A stretch of 64,000 nucleotides of DNA from Microcella daejeonensis. Its GTDB lineage: Bacteria; Actinomycetota; Actinomycetes; Actinomycetales; Microbacteriaceae. Shown here in pieces: positions 42,783 to 52,186 of the stretch. Each line of letters begins with the position of its first letter. Position 1 is the stretch's first letter. The position numbers were made by a program, and so were the translations under genes. The notes under the pieces are model-generated. The model did not search any database. It worked only from the letters and a program-made list of their open reading frames with translations, and was not told the DNA's origin. The stretch is from contig NZ_CP113089.1 of assembly GCF_026625045.1 (NCBI RefSeq), positions 496,001-560,000 on the forward strand. The letters run 5' to 3'.

Positions 42783-44513
42783 CTACCGGGCCTCCTGCGC
42801 GTGATCGACCTGCACACCGTGGTGGTCGGCGAGGTAGTCCGCGGCGGCCGCGCGCTCGGTGGCGCGCTCCTCCGGGCTCCAGCCGAGCACGCCGCCGACG
42901 ATCTCGGCGAGCTCGTCGAGCAGGGCCGCGGTCACCTGGCCGGTGAAGGCGAGGGAGGTGCGGCGCAGCACGACGTCGACGAGGCGGACGACCTGCTCGG
43001 TCTCGACGAGGTGCTCGATCTCGAGACGGCTGTAGTCCGCGTTCGAGGCGAGCGGAGCATCCTGACCGGCGGCGATGCGGGCGATGATCGCCTCCGCGCT
43101 CGTGCCGTACCGGTCGAGGAGGGTGTCGGCGCGCTCGCGGCCGACGACGGCGCCGTGCTTCGACAGCCAGGCGGCGCGCTCGGCGTCGGTGGTCGGGTAG
43201 CCGACGGCCCCGCCGATGAGCCGGCCGTCGGTGCTGACGGTGCGCTCGCGGCCGAGGGTCTCCAGCACGAGGCCGCCGAGCTGCTCGCCGAGGGCGCGGA
43301 AGGTGGTCCACTTGCCGCCGACGAGGCTGAGCACCGGGGTGCCGCCGAGGCTGCCCTTCTCGATGCGGTAGTCGCGCGAGATCTGACCGGTCGAGCCGGC
43401 GTCGCTGCGCGGCAGCGGCCGCACGCCCGAGAAGCGGAAGACGATCTGCGAGCGGTCGACCGCGATGGAGGGGAAGACGTGCTTCACGAGGTCGAAGAAG
43501 TAGTCGACCTCCTCCTCGGTGCAGCGGATGGGCTCGTTCATGTCGTGCTCGAGGTCGGTGGTACCGAGCATCACCTTGCCCTTGAGCGGGTAGATGAGCA
43601 CGATGCGGCCGTCGGTGAACTCGAAGAAGATCTCGCGCCCGTTGCAGGCCTCGTAGAGCTCGGGGTTGTCGAGCACGACGTGCGAGCCCTTGGTGCCGCC
43701 CATGTAGCGGGTGGCGTCGCCGAGGGCGGCGTTCGTCAGGTCGGTCCAGGGGCCGGATGCGTTGACGACGACCTTCGCGGTCATCTCGAACTCCTCGCCG
43801 CTGCGCATGTCGCGCAGGCGCACCGCCCCGCCCTCGGTCATGCCGACCGCGGTCACGTAGTTGGATGCGCGGGAGTTGTCGCCCGCGGCGATGCCGTCGT
43901 AGAGCACGTCGAGACCGAGGCGCTCAGGGTCGTGCATCGAGGCGTCGTAGTAGGTGGCCGTGTACTTGACGTCGCTGCGCAGCTTCGGCAGCAGCTGCTT
44001 GGAGGCCTTCGCGCCGCGGAACTGGTGACGGGGCACCCGGCCGCCGTCGCGCGAGAAGGTGTCGTAGATCGTGAGGCCGACCTTGATGATGAGCGCGCCG
44101 CGCTCCTTCTTCGGGGCCCCGGGCTTCGGCTTGATGCCGATGAACTGGAAGGGCGCGCGGAGCAGGCTGGAGAAGGTCGAGAAGATCGGGATGGTGGTGG
44201 GCAGCGGCCGCACGTAGTGGGGCGCGAGACGCAGGAGGGCGTTGCGCTCGTGCACCGACTCCTGCACGAGGCGGAACTCGCCGTTCTCGAGGTAGCGGAT
44301 GCCGCCGTGGATCATGTGCGACGAGCCCGCGGAGGCGCCCGAGACGTAGTCGTCGCGCTCGACGAGGGCGACGTCGACGCCGTTGAGGGCGAGGTCGCGG
44401 AAGGTGGCGATGCCGTTGATGCCGGCACCGATGACGAGGACGTCGGCGTGCGGTCGGTCGCGCAGCGCGGCGACGGTATCGCGGACTTCGGCGGGCGGGG
44501 TCGGCGTGGGCAT
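42783..44513 (-). CDS. glpD: Aerobic glycerol-3-phosphate dehydrogenase
   Basis: The 576-residue membrane-associated flavoenzyme oxidises glycerol-3-phosphate to dihydroxyacetone phosphate and passes electrons to quinone. DVLVIGAGINGIATFRDLAL binds FAD; SSHMIHGGIRYLENGEF and the C-terminal GGKWTTFRALGEQ are family signatures. It is the first glp gene on the minus strand, with AGGAGAG upstream of the ATG. The SorC/DeoR-type regulator faces the other way 116 nt off. Confidence 0.95.
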   Translation of the reverse strand: MPTPTPPAEVRDTVAALRDRPHADVLVIGAGINGIATFRDLALNGVDVALVERDDYVSGASAGSSHMIHGGIRYLENGEFRLVQESVHERNALLRLAPHYVRPLPTTIPIFSTFSSLLRAPFQFIGIKPKPGAPKKERGALIIKVGLTIYDTFSRDGGRVPRHQFRGAKASKQLLPKLRSDVKYTATYYDASMHDPERLGLDVLYDGIAAGDNSRASNYVTAVGMTEGGAVRLRDMRSGEEFEMTAKVVVNASGPWTDLTNAALGDATRYMGGTKGSHVVLDNPELYEACNGREIFFEFTDGRIVLIYPLKGKVMLGTTDLEHDMNEPIRCTEEEVDYFFDLVKHVFPSIAVDRSQIVFRFSGVRPLPRSDAGSTGQISRDYRIEKGSLGGTPVLSLVGGKWTTFRALGEQLGGLVLETLGRERTVSTDGRLIGGAVGYPTTDAERAAWLSKHGAVVGRERADTLLDRYGTSAEAIIARIAAGQDAPLASNADYSRLEIEHLVETEQVVRLVDVVLRRTSLAFTGQVTAALLDELAEIVGGVLGWSPEERATERAAAADYLADHHGVQVDHAQEAR

Positions 44514-44597
44514 CGGTGATCACTCTCCTGTTCCCGCCGTCTGGCGACCGGCGGTGAGACAATCGTGGTGCGAACGAGAGAAGTCGTCCACATCGTT

Positions 44598-44611
44598 TGC
44601 ACGAATGTGCA
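44598..44611. promoter_or_regulatory. Inverted repeat, candidate operator of the glp regulator
   Basis: TGCAC-GAAT-GTGCA lies in the glpD-regulator gap, 18 nt before the regulator's GTG. A related word, GTGCGAACGA, stands at about 44568. The placement suits autoregulation and control of glpD. Confidence 0.45.
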
Positions 44612-44629
44612 GATAGAACGGAGGTCGCT

Positions 44630-45658
44630 GTGCCCGCTGCACCGCCGCCGAGCGTCAAGATGCGCGATGCGCTGCGCGCCGCGCACCTCTACTACATGCA
44701 GGACCTCACCATGGACGCCATCGCGAGCGAGCTCAGCACCTCGCGCTCCTCGGTCTCCCGCCTGCTGACTTATGCCCGGGAATCGGGACTGGTCGACATC
44801 CGCATCCGCTCCCCCCTGGAGATGTCGACGCGGTGGGAGCGCGAGATCGTCCGCCGGTTCGGGGTCAGCGCCCACGTCGTCCCCGTTCCCGGCGGCTCCT
44901 CCGACGTCGACCGGCAGGAGCGCGTGGCCCGCGGTGCTGCACGAATTCTCAACCAGTACTTCGACTCCAACATGTCGATGGGGGTCGCCTGGGGCTCCAC
45001 GATGAGCGCGATCTCGCGCCACCTCTCCCCCAAGGAGACGCACAACAGCGACATCGTGCAGCTGAACGGAGCGGGCAACACCCACACGACCGGCATCGAT
45101 TACGCGAGCGAGATCCTGCGGCGCTTCGCCGAGTCGTACTCCGCGCGGCTGCAGCAGTTCCCGGTGCCGGCCTTCTTCGACTCCCCCGAGACGCGCCGCC
45201 ACCTCTGGCAGGAGCGCAGCATGCGCCGGGTGCTCGACATGCAGGCCCGACTCGACATCGCCCTGTTCGGGGTGGGCTCGCCGTTCGCCGACATCCCGAG
45301 CCACGTCTACATCGGCGGCTACCTCGACCCCGACGACTACCAGTCGCTGAGCGAGCAGAACGTCGTCGGCGATGTCGCCACCGTGTTCTTCCGCGCCGAC
45401 GGATCGACGGAGGGCATCGCCCTGAACGCCCGGGCGACCGGCCCGGACTTCGAGGTGCTGCGCCGCATCCCCCGCCGCGTCTGCGTCGTCTCGGGCCTCT
45501 CGAAGCTGCCGGGCCTGCTGGGCGCGCTCGCCGCGCAGCTCGTCACCGATCTCATCATCGACGAGGGGAGCGCGCGGGCCCTGCTCGAGACGACCGTCGC
45601 ACCGGTCGAGTCGGCGCCCGAGCCGGCATCGGAGCTCTCAGGCCGCGTACGGGAATAA
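44630..45658 (+). CDS. SorC/DeoR-family sugar-binding transcriptional regulator, probable glycerol regulon control
   Basis: The 342-residue protein has an N-terminal helix-turn-helix (LTMDAIASELSTSRSSVSRLL, about residues 27-47). A long sugar-phosphate-binding domain follows, with MSMGVAWGSTMSAIS and VVGDVATVFFRADG segments of the SorC family. The effector is probably a phosphorylated C3 compound, judged only from its position next to glpD. GTG 44630 follows GGAGG at 5 nt, so an ATG 11 codons upstream is not needed. It is divergent from glpD and ends just before the rib promoter. Confidence 0.85.
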   Translation: MPAAPPPSVKMRDALRAAHLYYMQDLTMDAIASELSTSRSSVSRLLTYARESGLVDIRIRSPLEMSTRWEREIVRRFGVSAHVVPVPGGSSDVDRQERVARGAARILNQYFDSNMSMGVAWGSTMSAISRHLSPKETHNSDIVQLNGAGNTHTTGIDYASEILRRFAESYSARLQQFPVPAFFDSPETRRHLWQERSMRRVLDMQARLDIALFGVGSPFADIPSHVYIGGYLDPDDYQSLSEQNVVGDVATVFFRADGSTEGIALNARATGPDFEVLRRIPRRVCVVSGLSKLPGLLGALAAQLVTDLIIDEGSARALLETTVAPVESAPEPASELSGRVRE

Positions 45659-45679
45659 CCCAGGGGCGACTGCGTTCAA

Positions 45680-45685
45680 TACACT
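45680..45685 (+). promoter_or_regulatory. Probable -10 of the riboflavin operon
   Basis: TACACT lies about 12 nt before the riboswitch P1 stem. Confidence 0.45.
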
Positions 45686-45696
45686 GCAACACGTAA

Positions 45697-45843
45697 CGCA
45701 CTCCGGGGTCGGTGAAAGTCCGAGCCGGCGGTCATAGTCCGCGACCCGCGACCGTTGCCTCAGCCCTCGGGCCGAGGAGACGGGGACGGTTGAGCTGGTG
45801 GAATTCCAGCACCGACGGTGAGAGTCCGGATGGGAGGAGTGCG
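45697..45843 (+). ncRNA. FMN riboswitch (RFN element)
   Basis: Conserved parts are visible in order: GGGGTCGGTGAAAGTCCGA, GCCGGCGGT, AGTCCGCGACCCG, a variable GC-rich arm, then GGTGGAATTCC, AGCACCGACGGTGAGAG and TCCGGATGGGAGGAG. P1 is CGCACTCC (45697-45704) with GGAGTGCG (45836-45843). It lies 70 nt before ribD and should reduce rib expression when FMN is abundant. The sequence between it and ribD (ATGCCGCCTGCTCGCGACCC) gives no obvious T-rich terminator, so control of translation is possible. Confidence 0.93.
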
Positions 45844-45912
45844 CGGACGGCAGATCCATGCCGCCTGCTCGCGACCCCGGAATGCGCCGCCCACGAGCGC
45901 AAGGACCCCGGG

Positions 45913-46950
45913 ATGACCGCCACCGCCACGATCGACGCCGCGCGCGTCGACGCCGCGATGCGCCGCGCGCTCGAGCTCGCCGCCCGGGGCCCCGCCGTCG
46001 GCGTCAACCCGCAGGTCGGCTGCGTGCTGCTGGATGCTCACGGCGAGATCATCGCCGAGGGCTGGCATCGCGGGGCGGGCACCGCCCACGCCGAGGTCGA
46101 CGCGCTGTCGAAGGTCGCCGACGCTCGCGGCCTCACGGCCGTCGTCACCCTGGAGCCCTGCAACCACACCGGCCGCACCGGGCCCTGCGCCCAGGCGCTC
46201 ATCGATGCAGGTCTAGCCCGGGTCGTCTACGCCCTCCCCGACCCCGGCGAGGTCGCCGGCGGCGGCGCCGAGCGCCTGCGCTCCGCGGGCATCGCCGTCG
46301 AGGCGGGCCCGCAGGCCGAGGCCGCCGCCGAGCTGCTGCGGCCCTGGCTGACGAGCGCCCGACTGGGTCGCCCCTTCGTCACGGTCAAGTGGGCGTCGAC
46401 GCTCGACGGCCGGGCTGCGGCCGCCGACGGCACGAGCCAGTGGATCACGGGCGCGGCCGCGCGGCAGCGCGTGCACGAGCAGCGCGCGGCGCACGACGCC
46501 ATCGCGGTCGGCACGGGAACCGTGCTCGCCGACGATCCGACCCTGACCGCGCGCGGCGACGGCGGCGCGATGCTCGGCCACCAGCCGCTGCCCGTGGTGT
46601 TCGGCACCACGCCCGTGCCCGCCGACGCCGCGCTGCGCCGGCACCCGGCCGGGCTCGTCGAGCTCGGGCACCGCGATCTCGAGCGCGGGCTCGCCGAGCT
46701 GCAGGAGCGGGGCATCCGCCGCCTGTACGTCGAGGGCGGCCCGACGCTCGCGAGCGCGTTCCTGCGATCCGGCCTCGCCGACGAGGTGCTGATCTACCTC
46801 GCCCCCCTGCTGCTCGGCGGACCGCGCACCGCCATCGACGACCTGGGCATCGGCACGATGTCGCAGGCGCTGCGGTTGAGCATCCACCGCATCGAGACTC
46901 TCGGCGACGACATCCTCGTCACCGCACGACCGACCCCACCCCAGGAGTGA
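45913..46950 (+). CDS. ribD: Bifunctional riboflavin deaminase/reductase
   Basis: The 345-residue protein joins two steps of riboflavin synthesis. The deaminase half has HAE (59-61) with C83 and C92 in the EPCNHTGRTGPC motif. The reductase half begins near TVKWASTLDGRAAAADGTSQWI and has RLYVEGGPTLASAFLRSG. ATG 45913 follows AAGGACCCC. It is the first gene after the FMN riboswitch and is followed 5 nt later by ribE. Confidence 0.95.
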   Translation: MTATATIDAARVDAAMRRALELAARGPAVGVNPQVGCVLLDAHGEIIAEGWHRGAGTAHAEVDALSKVADARGLTAVVTLEPCNHTGRTGPCAQALIDAGLARVVYALPDPGEVAGGGAERLRSAGIAVEAGPQAEAAAELLRPWLTSARLGRPFVTVKWASTLDGRAAAADGTSQWITGAAARQRVHEQRAAHDAIAVGTGTVLADDPTLTARGDGGAMLGHQPLPVVFGTTPVPADAALRRHPAGLVELGHRDLERGLAELQERGIRRLYVEGGPTLASAFLRSGLADEVLIYLAPLLLGGPRTAIDDLGIGTMSQALRLSIHRIETLGDDILVTARPTPPQE

Positions 46951-46955
46951 CCCGC

Positions 46956-47561
46956 ATGTTCACCGGAATCATCGAAGAGCTGGGCGAGATCCTCGCCTGG
47001 GAGAAGAACGGCGACGCCGGCCGCGTCACCGTGCGCGGCCCGCTCGCCGTGAGCGACGCCTCGACCGGCGACTCCATCAGCGTCAGCGGCGTCTGCCTCA
47101 CCGTCGTCGAGCAGGGCCCGGACTGGTTCACCGCCGACGTCATGGGTCAGACCCTCGCGATGTCGGCGCCCGCCCAGTGGGCCGAGGGCGTGACCGTCAA
47201 CCTCGAGCGCGCCGCCTCGGTCGGCGACCGCCTCGGCGGTCACATCGTGCAGGGCCACATCGACGGCACCGCCGAGCTGCTCGAGGTGCGCGATGAGGGC
47301 ACCTGGCGCGTGCTGCGCTTCGCGCTCGCCGCCGCCCACGCTCCGCTCGTCGTCGACAAGGGCTCCATCGCCGTCGACGGCATCTCGCTCACCGTGAGCG
47401 CCGCGGGCGACGACTGGTTCGAGGTCTCCCTCATCCCCGAGACCCTCGAGCGCACCACCCTCGGCCGCCGCACCGTCGGCGAGCTCGTCAACATCGAGAC
47501 CGACATCCTCGCTCGACACGTAGCGCGACTGGCGCGCTTCGACGGAAGGATCCCCGCATGA
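46956..47561 (+). CDS. ribE: Riboflavin synthase, alpha subunit
   Basis: The 201-residue protein has two similar lumazine-binding barrels: MFTGIIEELGEI with GVCLTVVE, then GGHIVQGHIDG with DGISLTV. It dismutates two 6,7-dimethyl-8-ribityllumazine molecules to riboflavin. GGAG stands upstream, and its stop overlaps the ribBA start (ATGA). Confidence 0.95.
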   Translation: MFTGIIEELGEILAWEKNGDAGRVTVRGPLAVSDASTGDSISVSGVCLTVVEQGPDWFTADVMGQTLAMSAPAQWAEGVTVNLERAASVGDRLGGHIVQGHIDGTAELLEVRDEGTWRVLRFALAAAHAPLVVDKGSIAVDGISLTVSAAGDDWFEVSLIPETLERTTLGRRTVGELVNIETDILARHVARLARFDGRIPA

Positions 47562-48841
47562 GCATCGGAAGCATCCCCCAGGCGCTGGCCGCGCTGCGAC
47601 AGGGCAAGCCCGTCCTGGTCGCCGACGACGAGGGTCGCGAGAACGAGGGCGACATCATCCTCGCCGCCGAGCTCGCCACCCAGGAGTGGGTGGCCTGGAC
47701 GGTCAAGCACTCCAGCGGCTACCTCTGCGCGCCGATGACCAACGAGCTCGCCGACGCGCTCGAGCTGCCGCTCATGGTCGAGAACAGCGAGGACCCGCGC
47801 CGCACCGCCTACACGGTGAGCGTCGACGCGGCCGACCGCATCTCGACGGGCATCAGCGCCCGCGACCGCGCGCACACGCTGCGCGTGCTCGCCGACCCGG
47901 CATCGACCCCCGCGAGCCTCATCCGCCCCGGCCACATCATCCCGCTGCGGGCGGTCGACGGCGGCGTGCGGGAGCGCGCCGGTCACACCGAGGCCTCCAT
48001 CGAGCTCATGCGGCTCGCCGGCCTGCGCCCCGTCGCCGTCATCGGCGAGGTCGTGGCCGACGACGGCGAGATGATGCGCCTGCCCGAGCTCATCGAGTTC
48101 GGCGCGCGCGAGGGCGTCGTCGTCATCACCATCGTCGACCTGCTCGCCTACCTGGAGTCGGGCGAGGAGTTCGCGGCGGGCGCTCCCGGCGCTGCGGCCG
48201 AGGCGCTCAGCAGCGTCTCCTTCGAGGTGGCCACGACCGTGCCGACCACGCACGGGGCGTTCTCGATGCGCGCCTACCGCGACCGCAAGACGGGCGCCGA
48301 CCACGTGGCGATCGTGAGCGGGATGCCCCACGACGACATGATCGTGCGCGTCCACTCGGAGTGCCTCACGGGCGAGGCCTTCGGCTCGCTCAAGTGCGAG
48401 TGCGGCCCCCAGCTCGATGCCGCGCTCGACGTCATCCAGCGCCAGGGCGGCGCCGTGCTCTACATGCGCGGCCACGAGGGCCGCGGCATCGGCCTCATCA
48501 ACAAGCTCAAGGCCTACCGCCTGCAGGAGGACGGCTATGACACCCTCGATGCCAACCTCGCTCTCGGCCTGCCCGCCGACTCGCGCGACTACCAGGCCGC
48601 GAGCGACATGCTGCGCGACCTCGGCGTCTCGCGGGTGCGCCTGCTGTCGAACAACCCCGAGAAGCAGCGCCAGCTGACCCAGTACGGCATCGAGGTCTCC
48701 TCCCTCGTGCCGCTGCTCGTGGGCGTCGGCGATGACAACCAGGGCTACCTCAGCGCCAAGCGCGACCGCATGGGCCACCGCCTGCCCGATAGCATCACCA
48801 GCGCACCCGTGTACGCCCAGATGGAAGGACGCACCGCATGA
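47558..48841 (+). CDS. ribBA: Bifunctional 3,4-dihydroxy-2-butanone-4-phosphate synthase / GTP cyclohydrolase II
   Basis: The 427-residue fusion supplies both riboflavin precursors. The first half has [10 protein letters not shown] (23-32) and HTEASIEL for the dihydroxybutanone reaction. The second half (about 215-427) has the zinc ligands C269, C280 and C282 in [17 protein letters not shown], and [15 protein letters not shown]. Both halves look intact. Translation is coupled to ribE before and ribH after. Confidence 0.95.
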   Translation: MSIGSIPQALAALRQGKPVLVADDEGRENEGDIILAAELATQEWVAWTVKHSSGYLCAPMTNELADALELPLMVENSEDPRRTAYTVSVDAADRISTGISARDRAHTLRVLADPASTPASLIRPGHIIPLRAVDGGVRERAGHTEASIELMRLAGLRPVAVIGEVVADDGEMMRLPELIEFGAREGVVVITIVDLLAYLESGEEFAAGAPGAAAEALSSVSFEVATTVPTTHGAFSMRAYRDRKTGADHVAIVSGMPHDDMIVRVHSECLTGEAFGSLKCECGPQLDAALDVIQRQGGAVLYMRGHEGRGIGLINKLKAYRLQEDGYDTLDANLALGLPADSRDYQAASDMLRDLGVSRVRLLSNNPEKQRQLTQYGIEVSSLVPLLVGVGDDNQGYLSAKRDRMGHRLPDSITSAPVYAQMEGRTA

Positions 48842-49308
48842 GCGGAGCCGGAAGCCCCACCCTCGTCGTCGACGGCACCGGCCTGACGATCGCGATCGTC
48901 GCCGGCCAGTGGCACACCGCCATCAGCGAGGGCCTCCTCGCCGGCGCGCGCCGCGTGCTCGAGGCCTCGGGCGCGACCGTGGTCGAGTACGCCGTGCCCG
49001 GCTCGTTCGAGTTGCCCGTCGTGGCGAAGGCCGCGCTCGAGAACGGGGCCGATGCCGCCGTCGCCCTCGGCGTCATCATCCGCGGCGGCACCCCGCACTT
49101 CGAGTACGTCTCGGCGGCGGCCACCGACGGCCTCACCCGGGTGGCGCTCGACACGGGCAAGCCCGTCGGCTTCGGCGTGCTCACCCTCGAGGACGAGCAG
49201 CAGGGCCTCGACCGGGCCGGCCTGCCCGGCTCGAAGGAGGACAAGGGCGCCGAGGCGGCCGAGGCCGCCCTCGCGACCGCCCAGGCGCTGCGCGTCATCC
49301 GGGGCTGA
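48838..49308 (+). CDS. ribH: 6,7-dimethyl-8-ribityllumazine synthase
   Basis: The 156-residue protein forms the lumazine synthase shell. It has [13 protein letters not shown] in place of the usual substrate loop, [28 protein letters not shown] with the catalytic His, and [15 protein letters not shown] overlaps the ribBA stop. It closes the operon; inverted repeats CCACCCGCC/GGCGGGTGG at 49342-49398 could end the transcript. Confidence 0.95.
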   Translation: MSGAGSPTLVVDGTGLTIAIVAGQWHTAISEGLLAGARRVLEASGATVVEYAVPGSFELPVVAKAALENGADAAVALGVIIRGGTPHFEYVSAAATDGLTRVALDTGKPVGFGVLTLEDEQQGLDRAGLPGSKEDKGAEAAEAALATAQALRVIRG

Positions 49309-49467
49309 CGCCCCGGCGCCGAGCGCGCGTCCGCGCCGCGTCCACCCGCCCCGCGGCGCGCCCGCGAGCGCGGCGGCTCCGTCGGCGACGGCGGGTGGAA
49401 CGACTTGTCTGCATGTGGCACGGATCGCGGTGTTGCGGGCCCGGGTATGGGCCGCGCCTGGAACATG

Positions 49468-49481
49468 TGGAACCGGTTGCA
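49468..49481. promoter_or_regulatory. LacI-family operator before the beta-amylase gene
   Basis: TGGAACCGGTTGCA fits TGNAANCGNTTNCA at every fixed position. It lies 90 nt before the ATG, a place suited to repression by a maltose-type LacI regulator encoded elsewhere. Confidence 0.7.
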
Positions 49482-49570
49482 CCCCTCCTGACCAGGGGAG
49501 ATACTCGCTGTCGGGCGGTGGGGCTCCCTGCGACGACGATGTCGCTGCTCCCCGCTCGTGAGGAGCATCG

Positions 49571-51307
49571 ATGCGGATCCACCAGCACCCCCGCCGAGCA
49601 GGAGCCCTGAGCCTCGGGCTCGCCCTGCTCGCCTCGCTCGTCGTCGCGCCGATCGGCGCGGCTCCGGCGAGCGCCGCGGCAGCGACCAACAGCCCCGACT
49701 TCACGGCGAACGTCATGGCGCCGCTCGAGGTCTTCGACTTCACGCAGTTCGGCAACCAGCTGAGCACAGTCAAGGCCTACGGCGTCGACGCCGTCTCGGT
49801 CGACGTCTGGTGGGGCAAGGTCGAGGGCGCCGGGGACAACCAGTTCAACTGGAGCTACTACGACCAGGTCTTCCAGACGATCACGAGCCGCGGGCTCGAC
49901 ATCGTGCCGATCTTCTCGTTCCACCAGTGCGGCGGCAACGTCGGCGACACCTGCAACATCCCGCTCCCGTCGTGGCTGTGGGGCAAGTACACGGGCGCCG
50001 CGCTGAACGGCGTCACCCTCGACGCCAACGGGCTCAAGCACCGCAGCGAGCAGGGCAACTTCTCGAGCGAGACGGTGCAGGGGTGGGCGACCCCGCTCGT
50101 GCAGAACGAGTACCAGGCCTTCACGCAGGCCTTCGTCGCCCGGTACGGCACGACCTACGCGAACCGCATGCAGGAGATCAACGTCTCGCTCGGCCCGGCC
50201 GGCGAGCTGCGCTACCCCTCGTACAACGGTCACGACTCCGGCACCGGCTACCCCACGCGCGGCGGGCTGCAGTCGTACTCCCCCCTCGCGGTGAAGAGCT
50301 TCCAGCAGTGGGCGGTCACGAAGTACGGCACGCTGGCCGGCGTCAACACGGCGTGGGGCACCTCGCTCACGTCGCAGACGCAGATCCAGCCGCCGAGCAA
50401 CGCCGGTTTCTTCTTCTCCTCGGGCGACTACCGGAACATCCGCTACGGCAAGGACTTCGTCGACTGGTACAACAAGAGCCTCGTCGACCACGGCGAGCGG
50501 ATGCTCGACACCGTGCTCGCCGCGCTCGGCTCGTCCTTCCCGGGCGCCGAGATCGGCTACAAGATCCCCGGAGTGCACTGGTCCATGACCGGCCCCACGC
50601 CGAGGGCCGCGGAGGTCGCCGCCGGCCTCATCCAGACCAGCGTCGACATGTACGCGGCGAGCACCGGGCGCGGCTACGCCAACATCGTCGGCCTGGCCAA
50701 CCGGGTCGCCGACAGCGGTCGCGGCGTCATCCTGCACTTCACCTGCCTCGAATTCAACGATGAGAACTTCGCGCCGCAGTACTCGCAGGCGAAGACGCTC
50801 GTGGGCTGGGTCGGGGCGGAGGCCGGGCGTCAGAACGTGAAGATCAAGGGCGAGAACGCGCTCGCCGGCGGCATCACGAGCAACACCGGCTGGGACAACG
50901 TCAATCAGGCCTTCGACAACTTCCCGTACCTCGGCATGACGGTGCTGCGGGTCGGCGAGGTGGCCTCGGGCACGGGTCAGACCCGGTACGCGCAGTTCAT
51001 CCAGAAGTACCGCGGCACCGCGTGGAACACGCTGTTCGTCCGCGGCACCCACAACAACTGGGACCTGTCGACGAAGATGATCAAGTCGGGCTCGACCTGG
51101 ACGGCGACGAACGTGCAGTTCCCGACCGGCACGGGGCAGCGCTTCAAGTTCGACGTGCGCGGGGAGTGGAGCCTGAACTACGGGGGCACCTCGCTCTCGG
51201 GCACGGCCGTGCAGAACGGCGGCGACATCCCCGTCGCCTCCGGCGGTCGGTACACGATCACGTTCAACGAGTCGACGAAGCAGTACACGGCGACGCGAAC
51301 GAATTAG
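49571..51307 (+). CDS. Secreted beta-amylase (GH14) with C-terminal starch-binding domain
   Basis: The 578-residue enzyme has a signal peptide (about 1-36, ending APASAAA). The GH14 barrel shows GVDAVSVDVWWGKVE, PIFSFHQCGGNVGD, and E212 in SLGPAGELRYPSY as the acid catalyst. E428 in KIKGENAL is the likely base. The last 90 residues (VRGTHNNWDLSTKM, then RFKFDVRGEW) form a beta-sandwich of the CBM20/25/26 sort for raw starch. It releases maltose outside the cell. GAGGAG stands 5 nt before the ATG. No maltose transporter or regulator lies beside it in this window. Confidence 0.93.
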   Translation: MRIHQHPRRAGALSLGLALLASLVVAPIGAAPASAAAATNSPDFTANVMAPLEVFDFTQFGNQLSTVKAYGVDAVSVDVWWGKVEGAGDNQFNWSYYDQVFQTITSRGLDIVPIFSFHQCGGNVGDTCNIPLPSWLWGKYTGAALNGVTLDANGLKHRSEQGNFSSETVQGWATPLVQNEYQAFTQAFVARYGTTYANRMQEINVSLGPAGELRYPSYNGHDSGTGYPTRGGLQSYSPLAVKSFQQWAVTKYGTLAGVNTAWGTSLTSQTQIQPPSNAGFFFSSGDYRNIRYGKDFVDWYNKSLVDHGERMLDTVLAALGSSFPGAEIGYKIPGVHWSMTGPTPRAAEVAAGLIQTSVDMYAASTGRGYANIVGLANRVADSGRGVILHFTCLEFNDENFAPQYSQAKTLVGWVGAEAGRQNVKIKGENALAGGITSNTGWDNVNQAFDNFPYLGMTVLRVGEVASGTGQTRYAQFIQKYRGTAWNTLFVRGTHNNWDLSTKMIKSGSTWTATNVQFPTGTGQRFKFDVRGEWSLNYGGTSLSGTAVQNGGDIPVASGGRYTITFNESTKQYTATRTN

Positions 51308-51320
51308 CGGCACCGACGGC

Positions 51321-51354
51321 GGCGGGGCGCACGGCGATCAGCCGGCGCCCCGCC
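51321..51354. terminator. Terminator after the beta-amylase gene
   Basis: GGCGGGGCGC (51321-51330) pairs with GCGCCCCGCC (51345-51354); outer GAC/GTC extend it. It also lies past the convergent permease stop at 51371. Confidence 0.65.
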
Positions 51355-51370
51355 GTCGTCGTACCGGCCC

Positions 51371-52186
51371 CTACTTGAGGAACAGCGCCCGGAGCCGGTT
51401 CGTCGTGAACACGATGCCGATCGCGATCATGACGAGGAAGTAGCCGATGTGCACGAGCATCATGCCGCTGAGCGCGCCCGTGGTGAGGCCCCGCACGAGC
51501 TCGACCCCGTGCCACAGCGGCAGCGCCTGGATGAGCCACTGGATGGGCTCCGGGTAGACGGTGATCGGGTAGAAGGTCGCCGAGAACAGGAACATCGGCA
51601 GCATGATGAAGGTGACCCACTCGATCTGCTGGAAGGTCTTCATGTAGCTCGTGATCGCCATCCCGATGCTCGCGAAGCCGAACGCGATGAGCAGCACGGC
51701 GGGCAGCGCGAGCAGGGCCGTCCACGCGAGGTTGAGGCCGAAGACCTGCATGATGACCATGAAGCCCACCGCGTACATGGCGCCGCGCAGGAGGGCGAGG
51801 AAGATCTCGCCGAGCGCGACGTCGAGCGGGCCGAGACTCGTCGTGAGCATGCCCTGGTAGAGCTTCGAGTAGTTGAGCTTGAAGAAGACGTTCCACGTCG
51901 AGTCGTAGACGGCCCCGTTCATCGCTGAGACGGCGAGCAGGGCCGGAGCGATGAACGCCGGGTACGACACGTCGACGCCCGTCGACGTCTGCACGGTGCC
52001 GACGAGGGCGCCGAAGCCGATGCCGAGCGAGAGCAGGTAGAACACCGGCTCGAAGAAGCCGCTGAGCACCACGAGGTAGTTGGTGCTGCGCGTGGCGAGC
52101 AGCCCGCGGGCGATGACGGCGCGGGTGTTGCCGGCGTACAGCGCGCCGCGCGCGGTCGTGCGGGTGGGAGCGGTCGTGGCGGTCAC
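51371..52186 (-). CDS. ABC-2 type permease (NodJ-like), second
   Basis: The 271-residue membrane protein has six helices. The family signature is at SMKTFQQIEWVTFIMLPMFLFSATFYP-type sequence, followed by a QWLIQALPLWHGVELVRGL segment. It pairs with the permease encoded just before it and the ATPase at 53114 to export an unknown compound, perhaps a lipid-linked saccharide or drug. GTG overlaps the upstream stop (GTGA). It is the last gene of the set. Confidence 0.88.
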   Translation of the reverse strand: MTATTAPTRTTARGALYAGNTRAVIARGLLATRSTNYLVVLSGFFEPVFYLLSLGIGFGALVGTVQTSTGVDVSYPAFIAPALLAVSAMNGAVYDSTWNVFFKLNYSKLYQGMLTTSLGPLDVALGEIFLALLRGAMYAVGFMVIMQVFGLNLAWTALLALPAVLLIAFGFASIGMAITSYMKTFQQIEWVTFIMLPMFLFSATFYPITVYPEPIQWLIQALPLWHGVELVRGLTTGALSGMMLVHIGYFLVMIAIGIVFTTNRLRALFLK

